Of a DNA stretch of 64,000 bases, positions 1-12,567 are shown piece after piece (within the stretch, counting starts at the first letter, position 1; each line of letters opens with the position of its first letter). The notes beneath the pieces were generated by a model that saw only the letters and a program-made list of their open reading frames with translations, was not told where the DNA came from and did no database searches. The DNA lies in assembly GCA_003260075.1 (NCBI GenBank), contig QLIY01000451.1, forward strand, positions 62,623 through 126,622, given 5' to 3'. This stretch comes from Phallusia mammillata. Taxonomy: Eukaryota > Chordata > Ascidiacea > Phlebobranchia > Ascidiidae. The position numbers were made by a program, and so were the translations under genes.

Positions 1-3000
1 ATGTGGCATATGTAGTGTCAGTACGGGCAGTATGCCTGTATAGTCATTTTAAAAATGTGACAGTACAAGTGTTTGTTTTGTGGTGTGCGCTATGCCAGAA
101 AAACAAAGTTAACTATTATTACATCAAAGAAAGTTATGCTGAAAATATTGTTACGCGAAAATTTAAAGTGGAAAGTGGAATATAAAACACGAATTAAATT
201 AAGAAGATGATTTCCTCTGTACAAAAATAAATAAAATTTCAGGCGCTCTATAGTTTGAAAACACTGAATGTTTTTACGCAACTTAATAAAAATCAATGCT
301 GCAAGTTAGCGTGTGTGTTTTTCGGAAACGTTTGCAAATTCTGGTGCAAACTAACAGATTTACTATTTTTCAAATACCGTCAAAGCAGTTGTAAATGTCG
401 GCTCTCCCATAAAATCTTCAATCATTCTGATAACCGAACCACCCTGCAGTAAAAACACATTACAGTTAGTAAGTTATAAGAAAATTTACAATTAACTAAA
501 ACTATAATGTGCAATACAATAAACATTTTGTCGCTTCAAACCGCACCTTAGAGTAGGTTATCGTGGAGAAGAATCCCTCATCGTGAACCAGTGCATGAGA
601 TGTAGAATACGAATCGACGGTCAGAGCTCCTTGGAACTCGTCAAGAATGAACATTTCATCCTACAAAATAGTAAAAATAAATCAAAGCTGTTTTAGGCCA
701 CGATATTCCGCCAGTCATCTTTACAAGTTTCTTGAAGACTGCGTGTAAATTTGACTATGTAAATGTGCAAAGCAAAAACTAATTTTAGGATAGAAGCATT
801 CTTTGTTATCACTCACTCAAATTAAAAATAAATTCGTTTTTTTTTTTATAGAAGGGATTTTGACTCACGTAATGCCAGGTGGGTTGAACTCCATCCACGG
901 CAATGTATGACACGAACGTTGCAAAACCTTCGTTGAGCCAAATTTCATTCCACCAGGCACAGGACACTAAGTTACCAAACCACTATAAAAACAAACTTAA
1001 ATTAAAATTGAAACTGAGTGGTAAGTCAGGCCTTGCTTTTCGAAGCCGGTTCGGGTTTGACCGGGGTTCAGACTAAAGTGGAAATAACAGAAAAAGCTTG
1101 GTTTAAAATCGACATTAAAGCTTACGTTGATAAAAATTATTTCAAACTGTTAAGTTGACAATTTTGTAGCGGTTCCATACCATCCAATAAGAGGTTGCAA
1201 GGTAGGTCAAACATCAAATGTTACCTGATGGGCAAGCTCATGGCCAATTACCGACGTCACCGAATATTTTGAGCGCACGGTGGTGACATTTTCTTCGTAA
1301 AGTAGCAAGGATTCGCGGTAAAGAACCAAGCCCCAGTTTTCCATTGCTCCAGCACCGAAATCAGGGGCAGACAACTGGTCTGTAGAAAACACGAGAATTT
1401 ATAACTGTTTTTTTTAGAAAAAAGGTTTTTAGTTTACCACATTTTGTTACAAAATCTTGAAGAACGAAATTAAATCGGACTATGTTTGCGACAGTGCTGG
1501 GACCTGGCATAGGATTTTAGTTGCATACCCATGTATACTTATTTAAACGACTGGCACATGTAACCAACATGCAAATATTTAAATCTTATGTTAACCATAA
1601 ATCTTATGTTTTTTGAACTGAGAGCGGTTAACTCTTCTCCCTGCAAAGAGCAATTAAACATCGGCAACTTGTTCAATACTTTACCGTTAAACTATTCTCC
1701 TATAATTAGGTTGGTTTTGCAAACAAAAATTGATTGAGAGTAATATGAGAAATTTCTCGTGTATTTTCGTCTTCAACAAATATTGATTTCGGTTACACAT
1801 TGCTCGTGACTTTTTGCCTTACCAGATTTCGGCCATTCGTATGAAATATTGTAGTAGGCTCCGAGGTTGTCAAGCATTTGTGGGGTTATAATGGACGCGT
1901 AAACACCCTCTCCATTATCAATCGCTTCTTTACGGGAATAAATTCTTGTCTGAATTAAAAAAAGATGATTATTTGAAGCTTCGATCCAATTGATGCATTT
2001 CCACTGTGCTATCATGGTTCCTTGTCACTTTGAGAATTTCCCAAAATAGATTTTTTCTTTAGCTTATTGCTAAAACTATTACAAAAAAAACCTATAGCAT
2101 TTAAAGTTTGACGTATGATTAGGTAGGATAAAAAGATCAGAGAGTCACTTAAAGTTATTAGTTTAAGTATGTGTTTGTTATGCCGTCCATAACTGGTAAT
2201 GCACTCTGTATTTGATTTTTGCTTACCTGTTTTTTATTTTGTGTAAATGTCTCTTCATACGTGTAATCAGCAACCACGAAGGCCAAAAGATATGTTGGCA
2301 TGATGTCTGTAGTTTCAAAAACTGTTGCGTTCCATGATTGTCCTTTGTATTCTTCTGGCTGATAAGAAAAGAACAAGAAACTTACTATGGTGCTATTATA
2401 ACTTATAGGTCGCATATTAAAACAGTGATCGATAAATTGACTAAGCACTGATGAAGGGACATCTCGAATTCTTTGCTCATTGTTTTTTAACCACTTTCCC
2501 TTTACGATACTAGCGTGCAGTACCAAATACTTGCATTTATTTAACTTTTAAAAGAATATATATATAACTTATAGCAGGGGTCGGCAACCTTTTTTGCACT
2601 GCGGACCGCTTTTGAAATGAAAATTTTACCGCGGACCGGTCATAAAAAAACTACAAATATTTAGCAATAAAAACGCTTAAATTAGTTTATCATCCCCGAA
2701 ATACATGAGCAAAATGTTCATAGCATTTACCCAGAAAAATTATACGGCCCGGTAACGAACTCCTCGCGGACCGGTACCGGGCCGCGGACCGGCGNCCGGC
2801 CCGCGGACCGGCGGTTGCCGACCACTGACTTATAGGATGCTGTGATTTCAATATGATGTGTCCTTGTCAACCTTTATAACCTTGTCACTTTGAATACTAC
2901 CAACATTTCTTTGTAGTTCGTCGAGTTAAACACCTTAAATTAGCTACCTATCCAAGTCTAAATACATGCTTGTGAGTTCGTCATGGGTCTTGAAAAATCG

Positions 3001-6000
3001 TTATTTCTCGTCTGTGCGGGGTGTCGAAAGACAAAAAAAGCTGGCTAAAACATCATGGGCGCAAATAAATTGAAGTATAAAAGTTGCTTACAATATATTG
3101 TTTAACAGGCATGTTGGAAATTGCGATGTATCCGTCGTCAACGCGATTGTACAATGTTGTGTCAAACGTGGCTTTTAAGCCAGGTTCGTCAAATGAAGGA
3201 AACGAATGTCTGGCACCGGTGGTCTCCATTTGGCTTACTGCTATAATTCTTGTAAAAAAAGAAATTGCAGTTAAAAATTAGCACATGCTACATACATATA
3301 TATGTTTGAGGGCTAGCATATTGAGTTTGAGAGGTAAATAAAAATACTACTACTTCTCTAAAGCACTTTTTTCAAAAATGCACAGCACGCCAATCTTATG
3401 GTTGGCGTCTTACCGAATCATGTAACTTATTTACGTTTTTCACAAATAAGGTACGTTTTGACGTTTGGGCAATCGACATAATGCTGATAATAATTGATGG
3501 CACGTCAAAAATGTATTGTTTAGACTTTAGACTAAGTAAGTGTTGCGTAACAGTAAATGAGTGCTACAAGCAGAAATTAAATATAAAGGTTTACTACAGA
3601 ATAAAGGTTTACTTCAGAATTTCCTTACCTCAGGTCTCCATTCTCATTTACATAGGTGCTCCTATAAAAACCAGTTAGATCATTGCCCAGGGGCGCGTTG
3701 TATTCCGGAGCACTAAACGTGTAGGTTTTCCCGGCTTCGCAAGGTGCCCCAGTCTGAATGACTAGATACTGATTGGGTAGATATAAAAACCAATCGATAA
3801 TAGAAATCGAATTACTGGTTGCATCATCCACGATAGTGAAGCTTGCAGTGTAGTTAATTTGTCTGTAAAAGAGATAAAAAGAGGATAAGTCTAGTTACTT
3901 ACGTTTGTCAAGCGATTTGACATTTTTTTGATTTAGTGTAAAACTACTAACCCTTTAAAAACAAAGAAAGAATTTCAAAACTAAATCAACAAATCATAAA
4001 AAAAATCGAAAAAAAAACATTAAAAAAATCAAATTGGAAAAAAACAAAAACCTTGTCACTTACACAGAATGAAGCAGTAAATAATCAGTGGGGTTCACAC
4101 AGTTGTAAGTGACAGATGACGAACCATAGAAAATGTTGATGTTGGGCCTGATCTCCTCATCGAAGACCGCACGAAGCTTTACTGTGTAGTGGATGGGTAT
4201 CAAATCAGGTGGTAACCTCTCATTGTCCCACAAAGTTGGCGGCTTTAAAAATAAAAAAAACATTTTGAATTTATTTGCCAGGAAGTAAGAAGTGGGAGCA
4301 AATTTTTCAAACCAGAAGGTGTTTTTGTGTAACAATGATCTTGCTTCAAGTCTTTGCCTAACCAGTCGAAGTTATGCATATGCTTTGAAACGGTGTTGTG
4401 CAAAATACACGTTAATTGCGAAATGTTTATGTGCTACAAATCATTGTGCAGACAGCGGCAGTTAAAGCTTCATTTTGTTTGTATAGTTTATCACGAGGTT
4501 ACGATAAAGCTGTCCCTAACTGCTATTGCAAGTTTTACGTCATATATTTATTCAATTTGTGTGCGTACAAGCAAGGAACTGGTACAAACGCATGTTTCGG
4601 GCTTGTCATGGTATCGAGGTTTGCGTTTGATCACCCTGTGCAAGTAAAATGCAACGACCTTTGTCCCTCAGTTGGTGAACAAGCATGATTTCACGAAAGA
4701 ATAACGTTTGATTACTTATGATTTATTTTCAGCTGTCAACGGCAGTCAAACACCATTAGTCATCATAAATTTGGGGCCGACCTAACCCAGGGGCGCCAAC
4801 CTTTACCGCTCTGAGAGTCATCGGGATCAATTTTACATAGTATTTTTTTGCAATTTGGAAGCCACAAAGCCGTTTTGCAGTTTTAAATATAACGCCACTT
4901 TGTCTCAGGCCTTCGACTTTTTGTTGTTAGTTTGTTAGGTCTCGTCAGCAGTGAAAGCAAATGAATGAAACTCCCCTCGTAGCATTGACTGTTTTGTTTT
5001 CTTCAGACGTTGGTTTTTTACCGCGTATTGTAAGCCAGATATTAACAAACAGGTATCGTTACGCGCGCACATACACTGCAAACCGAAACAGTTATTTATC
5101 TCACATATAGTGCATTAACCTGCGGGCCGCCAGTTTGCTTCTTTCAAAATTTAAGTGTCATTTAAGTGGTTTTGACGCGGTTTATTGTTAAACAATAGTC
5201 TTTATTGCATAACAACTATCAAAAATGCAATTGTTCGCGCACAATTGTATTGGAAATGGTTTGTAATTTTGCATAAGCTAAAAAAACCAAAAAGCTACAA
5301 AAAATAACTTTCTGCAAATTACGTTTCGATTTGCTGAAATACACATTCAGGCTGAAGAGCCGCGAGCCGCGAGCCGCGAGCCTTTGATATAATGGCATGG
5401 GGACCGTTTTGAAAAAAATAATGAAAAAGTTTGAGAACCACTGTACTACAGTTTTTTTCGAATTTTGTGTTCGGCATAATTGTCAAGGAAAGTGTAATTA
5501 AAACACTTGGTAATTTCAAAAGAAATACTTTACCCCTGTATTCCCTGCTGTAGTTGTGAGGGTGGTGGTTTCTTCCCCAGGTGACGTGGTCGTACTTCCA
5601 GGCATGATGGTAGTGGTGGTCACTGGCTTGGTTGGAGCCATTGTAGTGGTATCAGGGGCGGCCACCTTATCGCACGTCGGTCGGCCAACCAAACCAATAA
5701 GCAACCCTAAATAAAACGGTTGTGTAGTGATGAGTTATAGGTTGAGTTGATTGTATTTCGCTCGGTGAAAAAATCGTAGTAACGCAATTGCACTAAAATA
5801 TTCACCTTGCCGAAGATAGCTGCGCAACGTTGAGATGCTGATATAATTAAAGTTTACAAAGAAAATCGCAAAAATAAAGACGGCAAACAATTTTTATTTC
5901 CATCTATTCATATTTGCATGTTTAGGCGTATATTAGTTAACATTCTGCGTCTCCTGCTAAATCACTACCGTGATATACTGGCGTTGCACTACCTATTCTG

Positions 6001-6148
6001 CAAAGTTAAAGGTTTTTCTGTCACTCTTACCTTCGGCAACAAGTATTGCAACAATCACGAGACCGAAAACAATCGCCGAAGTCTTGCTGACGAAAAATCC
6101 TTTCTTTTGATTATTTCCACCCTCTGTCATATACATTGATTCACCCAT
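1..6148 (-). CDS. M1-family zinc aminopeptidase (aminopeptidase N-like), 3' end outside window
   Basis: Multi-exon gene read on the minus strand. Exons: 6031-6148, 5534-5706, 4064-4242, 3629-3862, 3092-3248, 2227-2358, 1823-1949, 1225-1379, 869-982, 547-660, 378-443, all with GT-AG borders and matching phases. The start gives a short cytosolic tail ([11 protein letters not shown]) and a single hydrophobic anchor, then a Thr/Ser/Pro stalk coded by exon 2: the layout of a type II membrane ectoenzyme. Family marks are [10 protein letters not shown] (exon 5), the exopeptidase motif GAMENWG and zinc motif HELAHQ (exon 8), the third zinc ligand in WLNEGFA (exon 9) and [13 protein letters not shown] (exons 10/11). 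It should remove N-terminal residues from extracellular peptides. The C-terminal ERAP-like region lies past base 1. ANPEP, ENPEP or a related paralogue cannot be separated from this part. Bases 1-377 show no exon I can support. Confidence 0.94.
2575..2827. mobile_element. hAT-type MITE (253 bp) in aminopeptidase intron
   Basis: Terminal inverted repeats CAGGGGTCGGCAACC and (as reverse complement of the right end) CAGTGGTCGGCAACC. It is flanked by an exact 8-bp target duplication, ACTTATAG, at 2567-2574 and 2828-2835. There is no coding capacity. The interior is rich in GCGGACCGG repeats and holds one N near 2795. Same family as the elements at 41714 and 42694. The 8-bp duplication and CAG ends are hAT hallmarks; the superfamily name is inference. 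Confidence 0.9.
5345..5436. mobile_element. Decayed hAT end with 7-bp tandem repeat
   Basis: The end GTTTGAGAACCACTG matches the right terminus of the hAT family seen at 33858-34364 (TTTGAGAACCGCTG). Just inside, at about 5357-5382, the 7-mer GAGCCGC is repeated almost four times. I could not find a matching left terminus or a target duplication, so this is a fragment or an element whose left end has decayed. It lies in the intron between exons 2 and 3 of the aminopeptidase. Confidence 0.45.
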
Positions 6149-7041
6149 GATGAAATTTGCTTAGAACCTATAATACAAACAGATAACAGATAAATAAACA
6201 TATTTTTTCCGCCAAATAATGATATAACTGAACGAAGCACCGCTATAAGTGTTTCTTTGGGCGCCTATAGCTACCACCAACCACAATTCGACTTTAATTC
6301 AAATGCCTATAAACGCCAGTATTCCGAGTTATTGAGGTTCCTTTTTCTGCTGAAAGTTAATCATAAGCGAGATATTGCACAACGGTGCACGGACCTGTGG
6401 ATTCAGCTTTTCGAAGCAACCAACGGTCCAACTCAAACAATGGAAACGAGTCGAGGGGAGGCAAACCACCCTAATGAGGAAAGTATATTAGGACAGACTG
6501 AGAAACAAACAAGTGAAGGGTGTCTTATCAGTGGTTCTATTCGCCGGATGAAACAACACTCAAAAACGCTTCTAACGATAGTGAACTTTGCACTTATGTA
6601 AAGTTGTTATAGCTCGGGTACATTGTGTTAGTAGTGAAGTAATTATTCACTGGAAATGAAAATATAAAGTGCTCCCTCTGGCAAACAAAAATTAGACAAC
6701 CAAAAAAACAAAGCCAAGCATGGTAGAAATTTATAAAAGCTGTCGATGCCAAAGAGACGCTTTATTCATATAAGTTAAAAAAATCCCTGGCTGTACTGAT
6801 ATAGACACATCTTTGCAGGTGACCATTTTCACAGTATTAACAATGTTCAGCAACGTCAAAAGCAAGCGCAAAATGGCAATCGTTCGGACAGCACCACTTT
6901 CCAATTCATTATAAATCTCAAACCTTTTCCACAACTAGCTACAGTAATCAGCGGTTTTTGCCTGAAAAATAGACATTTTAGAACAAAAACGAAAGTGTAT
7001 TGCCAAGAAATCGATTCTTCGGCGTTTATGTTTACCTCTAC

Positions 7042-7331
7042 CAGTGTTTTTCAACCTTTTTTAAGCCACGGAACACTTAATGCATTAAACCAATTTTGCG
7101 GAACACCAAACAAAATTTTGATGCAATGAAACAACACAAAAACTAAAACGCTAAATCGCGGTAACCGCTAAATCAGTGATTTTCGACCGGTGTTCGACAT
7201 AAAAAGCTAGTCAAAGCATAGAAGCCTAAAACATTAGAACCCTATATACAAACCAACAAATTTCTCGCGGAACACCTGACGAGCTTTTATGGAACACTAG
7301 TGTTCCGCGGAACACCGGTTGAAAATCACTG
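7042..7331. mobile_element. hAT-type MITE (290 bp)
   Basis: Termini CAGTGTTTTTCAACC and GGTTGAAAATCACTG are inverted with a few mismatches. An exact 8-bp target duplication ACCTCTAC stands at 7034-7041 and 7332-7339. The interior repeats GCGGAACAC and shows no reading frame, so it is a non-autonomous element. Confidence 0.9.
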
Positions 7332-7818
7332 ACCTCTACTATATTTTAACTGATGATCGAATGCACGTGCTAAAAATAGTAATTTATTCAGAGTGTAATT
7401 TTTACGCCTCTAGTGGCGCTAGGTATGGTGATGGGGCATACCATGTCGTTCAGTTTGCCATTGATGTAATAAAGCTACTGTGACGTTTAATCATTTTTCA
7501 CTAAAAAATTATTTACTTGAGCGAAAAAACAAAAAAACTGTCCTGAAGATTTTTCGGGTGTCGGACACTGCATGTGAAATTTGAACAAGTTATCGTTTCT
7601 TCTCATACTTTTAGGCGACCTGACAGCAATTGACCCTTTGTAACGTACATTCATTGTTACGTGAAATACAAACGTCAACTATTTTCTTCTAGGTTTTCTT
7701 CGTTTTCCAAGTTTAGTTCGGCAATTGTTGCAGCTGTTGCTTATTCCATGGTGTATTAGGCAAAGTGTTTGTTCGTGGCATGATATTTTCATGCAGTACG
7801 TTATTGCCAGAATATTCA

Positions 7819-7876
7819 GACGAAATATGTTGAGAATGCAGACGAAATATGTTGAGAATGCAGACGAAATATGTTT
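7819..7876. repeat. 22-bp tandem repeat, about 2.6 copies
   Basis: The unit beginning GACGAAATATGTTGAGAATG is 22 bp long and repeats head to tail at 7819, 7841 and 7863 (last copy partial, diverging after GACGAAATATGTT). Copies are identical where complete, so the expansion is recent. No coding role is visible. Confidence 0.9.
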
Positions 7877-8584
7877 CCATCTTAAATGCTTATTGGGAAG
7901 CAGTTTGTATTATATTGCTTGAATAACACATTTTTTATAGATAATTTATCATTTACAATTTGTACATTTAAATGCAGAAAGCTTGCAGGAAACTATTTCA
8001 TGTTGTTTTATTCAGTGATTTTATTTAAAAAGCAAGTAACATACATATAAACTGAAATAATCTATTAACGTAAGAACTCACTTCAGACAAAGTTAGCTGA
8101 ATACTGGTAGGTGACGCAAAGAGCATTGCAGAACATTTAAAAACTAATTGAGCGAGACTGCTGACGATTGAGGTTACTAGTCGTTTAGTTTTACAATAAA
8201 AATGCCAATAAACCTAAATCTAAATTTAGCTCCCAAACAAACAATTAATTTCCCTACCCCTACCGTTACTGCAAATTAACATAACTGCTGTGTTCATTGC
8301 GCCATTTATCGGTACTTAGTTCCGTTCTGTGTCGTGAGTTCTTGTGTTAGTATCTCTACATATAACTTATGTCAAACACAATTACAAATGAAACGTAGCC
8401 TATTTGACCAAACCATTTTGAAGAAATAAATCATACAATAGCAATAAAACCTAAAAATGTTTTTTCAGAACAACACAGTCTGTGGAATTTGCAGTATATA
8501 TGTCTGATTACTACGGGTTTTTATGACTGAATTAATGATCACACAAGATTACCAACTTAACGTAATGTGTAAGTCTAAAAACGT

Positions 8585-10815
8585 TTATGGATTTTGGTCG
8601 TTGGGATCACATTTCAGCATAATTTTGATTCCTTGTCCTGACCTCGTGACCTTGAAAGCTTCTTCAGCTTGTTCCAGTGGGAAGCGATGCGTAACTAGCG
8701 GTTTTACATTTACCTTTCCTGTAGCAAGCATCTGAACAGCAGCGGGATAGCTGAAGTAAATACATTATAGCGACAACCACGAAACGGGGCAATACAATCC
8801 TGTGTCTCTATAAGTTATGTTAGTTTCAAAAGAATCTTGAATGCTAGTTGCAAATGTGTTAAACTCTATTAAAAAAGAAGAAGAAACAAAAATAAAAGTT
8901 GTATGCACTATAACTTTAAGATGAAAAAAGTCTCGAGTATATTAAGTCCTAATTCCCAACATACAACCACACATACCACTTACGTGTTGCAATATCTAAA
9001 ACTGCCTTTTATATCCACTTCACGGACTGCAGCATTCACGATCGGTATGTTAACCACTGCAGGTCCCAATCCAACAAGAAGTAAACAACCACCAGACTTC
9101 GTGGCCTGATCACATGCGTCTTGTGTGTTTAACATATATATGCTGTTTACTTACAATAAGTTACCAAACATTTAAAAAATTGGATATTTGTACAATATTA
9201 CCACAAAGGGGATTCATTTTGGTCTCATGCCTTGCGTTTTAGACCTGCTTGTCAGAATATTTCTGCGGTGCATTGAAACCTCATTTCTAATTTAGCTTGT
9301 TTGTACATCTAATTACAGTTACACCATTTCATCTTTAGAAACTCACAAGTATTCCAGTTTGAATAGCTTGCTCAGCACCCGTGCATTCAATAGTGCGTTC
9401 TGGCATATCGCCCAACAGTTTTTTCACTTTAGTGGCCGTTTGTTCAGAAGTTTCACCCTTTTCAATTTTATGAACAAAGTCAGCACCGATCGATTTAGCC
9501 TTTTCCAGTCGATTCTCAAATAAATCTGTGCAGCAAAAAATCACAATTGCAATAAACCACAACAATGTAAATTGTAAACCAACACGTCATGATTTTGTAT
9601 TTCTTATTTACCTGTTACAACAACCTTTGAAGCTCCCATCGCTTTTGCAACAAGCAAGGAAGCCAAACCAATCGGACCTGCTCCACAAATTAGAACATTG
9701 TGTCCGAGAGTTACCTCGGCCCGTCGACAGGCATGGATTCCAACAGACAATGGTTCCATTAACGCGCCCTCTTCAAAAGATACATTATCTGGAAGCCTGA
9801 ATAAATGAAGGTTTTGCCCATTCTTTCACTGTAGAAATTATCAATCCTACTTGAAGCCTTTCTACTTAAATTGATCGATTAAGCCTTATTTCTGCATGTG
9901 GTAATGCTATTGCACGAAAGTTTATGTAAAACTGCAGAATATACATACTTGAAACAAAAATCTGCTTTGTGAGTATAAAAGCGCTGGAGATTGCCGTGAT
10001 GGGGAGGTGTGGCACAAAAATATTCCTCACTGAGATTGTATCTTCCATTTTTTGAATATTCATCCTGTTTTAAGGGATAGCCAGGTTCAATTGCCACTCT
10101 GTCACCTGAACGTATAGAGCAGTGGTTCTTAACCTTTTTTCCTTGTTGCACCCCTTTCAAATCACCAACCAATTTTCGCACCCCCTTGCAAATCACTAAC
10201 CAATTTTCGCTCCCCCTTCTGTAATTGCTTAAATAGAATAGACCTAACCAACCTTAATGATTCAGCATCCCCGCACCCCCTAGGAACAGTTCTCGCACCC
10301 CTTGGGGGTGCGTGCACCCCAGGTTAAGAACCCCTGGTATAGAGGTTTTAAAATTTGTACTAATAAACCCCAAAAAGTTAAAAAATTAAAAAAAAAGGTT
10401 TATTTTTTGTATGCGTTTTTGTACGAACGGTCTCTTTTTGGAATTTTTGCCCGAAAATAGGTTAAATGCATTGCAAAATATGGTTCGTAAAACAAGTTTC
10501 AGTCATATCTCACAATCATTACCCTAAAGCCGAAATAATAGGTTTTACGTAAACTATTTCAACATCGAGTACACAGTACGCGATTATCACAAGTGTCTTT
10601 GACTATTGAAACAAACAAATTTGATTTTCCAAATACATTGATGAACGTTTTTTAAACCTGTGCTGGAAAGATGTAGGGCCACGTTTGGGATTAGCAAAAA
10701 CTTGGCGGGTCGCAAAATTGGGAAACTCTTTTGTAATAGGACTGAATTCGCTGTTCTGATCGGTTTTAAGTATCGAGGCACAATTTATTTTAAAATAAAC
10801 AACGCCTTTATAACG

Positions 10816-10875
<60 letters not shown>

Positions 10876-11736
10876 AGCCCTTGTATCTTGACATTAACAC
10901 ATATTGACCTGTAATTTGATAATTAGGGTTTTATTTGGAGTTATGGCAACTGCAATTCATTCGCTGCTGCCTGTATGCATGCAGAAGGTGTTGTCAGTGT
11001 TTTGACCACCATGGCCTAGGCATCTTAACATTTTAGGCAACATAGGCAAAGAACGAGGTAAAGGTAGGGCTTTCACCAGGCTTAAGACGTTTCACATTTT
11101 TTCCGCACTTCAAAACCCGGCCAGAAGCTTCATGACCGATCACCATAGGTTCATTCACAATAAAGTCACCGATACGACCTTTGACCCAGAATGAGACATC
11201 AGAACCACAGATACCAACAGAATTCATTTGCAACAAAACATCTACAAAAGTATTTATAGGTTTACATGCCAACTTTTTAAATAAATCGAGCTTCTATTGC
11301 TCATACATCTGTCTAGATTTTTTTTATGGACCAACATAACATTTATTTACCGTCATGGCCGGGTTCAACAATGGGACGATTCTCCTAAAAATAAATTATG
11401 TTAAAGCGAGTTTTAAAAATAGCCCTCGGAATACATTAACGCATAAATGTTGCACTAGACCTGATACAAAACGACATTGATGGACAAACGTGTTTGTTTT
11501 TGTTAAACATTTGAAAACGAAAGAAGTCCGAATTCTTTAATGTTGCTTGGTCACCAAACACTTGCATCAAACGATAAATTCACATTTTTTTATTGTAGCC
11601 CATAGGCTAATTTAATCACAATAAACTACACAGTTGTTATATCTTATGGGCACAATTTACTTACCAACACGATGTCACATTGTGGATTCTCTTCACGTTT
11701 CTTATACAAAACTGCACTTAAGTTATTGTCGTCCAT
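8585..11736 (-). CDS. SORD: Sorbitol dehydrogenase (L-iditol 2-dehydrogenase)
   Basis: Eight exons on the minus strand: 11665-11736, 11351-11384, 11077-11241, 9949-10105, 9612-9796, 9347-9525, 8984-9105, 8585-8750. They join into about 360 residues, the usual SORD length. The enzyme oxidises sorbitol to fructose with NAD+ in the polyol pathway, in the cytosol. Visible marks: catalytic zinc ligands in VGICGSD and GHEASG, the second-sphere EPLSVG segment, GRIGDF, the Rossmann nucleotide loop [20 protein letters not shown] and the C-terminal CDPNDQNP. The start [13 protein letters not shown] precedes a short loop-coding exon of only 34 bp. Intron 3 is the largest; it carries a 60-base C run and a MITE that ends just upstream of the exon 4 acceptor. 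The gene is divergent from MARS1. Confidence 0.96.
10120..10336. mobile_element. hAT-type MITE (217 bp) beside the SORD exon 4 splice site
   Basis: Termini CAGTGGTTCTTAACC and GGTTAAGAACCCCTG. Exact 8-bp target duplication GTATAGAG at 10112-10119 and 10337-10344. The near target copy ends only a few bases from the SORD exon 4 acceptor (exon edge 10105), so nearly all of the intron end above the last 14 bases is now MITE sequence. The termini match those of the larger element at 46210-47173. Confidence 0.92.
10816..10875. repeat. Poly-C tract (60 C) in SORD intron 3
   Basis: An uninterrupted run of 60 C on the plus strand (poly-G on the SORD sense strand). Nothing in the AT-rich flanks grades into it. 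It could be a true microsatellite or an assembly or base-calling artefact; shorter runs of the same kind occur at 40315, 42273, 44626 and (poly-G) about 61408. Confidence 0.95.
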
Positions 11737-12567
11737 TGCAATTGGTTTCCTATGTAGCCCACAATTCTATAAAGACCTTAGCATAGGCTATTGTAAATGG
11801 ACAGTCACTGCAAGGTTTATAAATATCTTACTAGTGGAAAAGAAGTGTGCAAACGTGTCAATTGATTACCTTCTCGGCGTGACCAACTGTTTGTTTGCAA
11901 AAGCCGGACATAGCAGATGTTTTTTTTTGACAAGGCGATCATTTTGTAAATTTAATTTTTCTGTTTTATTTTTATCTTTGTGTCGCAAAATAGAGATGGT
12001 TTGAGTTGTTGTGGTAATTCTGCCATTAGTGATAACTGATAACCGATTATAGCCTATTCATGATGAAACAAATAATGCTTCAAAAATGTAGGGTGCATGA
12101 CACTGATACGGCCTCGAAACCAGCGGTGTAGTCATAAATGTAAATACACGACAAATCAAGAAAACTGGTTTGGCCTCTGTGGCAAAATTTTAATAAAAAT
12201 ATTTACACTAGCGCCCCATGCGAGGATTTTCAAAAAGCATGACGCAACGGTAAACTGTTAGGTATTTCCCCGCTTGTGTTTCGCCTAAAGGCGTGGGAAT
12301 TGGGAAACATTTGTGACTGTGTTCATAGTGTTATGTTTATTATGAGCAACATTTAAGTAAACTAGCGATACTTTTTGTTGGACATTTCACAAAATAGGGA
12401 AAAAACGTATTCAAAACTAGAAAAGTAGCTTTAAAAGAAACAGAACTGACCATCTGAAGAAAAGTAGAAAAAGTTTTTCCCACATGTTTGTTGTTTTGTT
12501 TACTTAACTAGTGATTTTATGTTTTAGAAGTCAATGTTCAAACCGTAGTAACAAAGTAAGGCAAATT
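11737..12567. promoter_or_regulatory. Divergent spacer shared by SORD (-) and MARS1 (+)
   Basis: About 830 bp separates the two start codons, so both promoters must lie here. I see no TATA box that decides either start. A strong 3' splice acceptor, TTTTAG at 12522-12527, stands 40 bases above the MARS1 ATG with no visible upstream exon. It may accept an upstream 5' UTR exon or a trans-spliced leader. No other gene is supported. Confidence 0.6.

Larger units (their letters stand above)
6149..8584. other. Spacer between aminopeptidase start and SORD end
   Basis: No supported exon. It must hold the aminopeptidase promoter just above 6148 and the 3' UTR of SORD just below 8585. It contains the hAT element at 7042-7331 and the short tandem repeat at 7819-7876. 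The longest open frame (about 6257-6601, plus) opens at TTG, not ATG, resembles nothing I know and is not called. Confidence 0.6.

Noticed and set aside
4780-5436. A single hAT element from CAGGGGCGCCAACC to GAACCACTG
   Set aside because: The two ends belong to different end families and the flanking octamers do not match.
6257-6601. 114-codon open frame upstream of the aminopeptidase
   Set aside because: Opens with TTG, no ATG nearby, no recognisable domain, no splice context; likely chance.
9879-10196. 105-codon minus-strand frame running through SORD exon 4
   Set aside because: Only the exon 4 part is real coding; the rest reads intron and MITE sequence.
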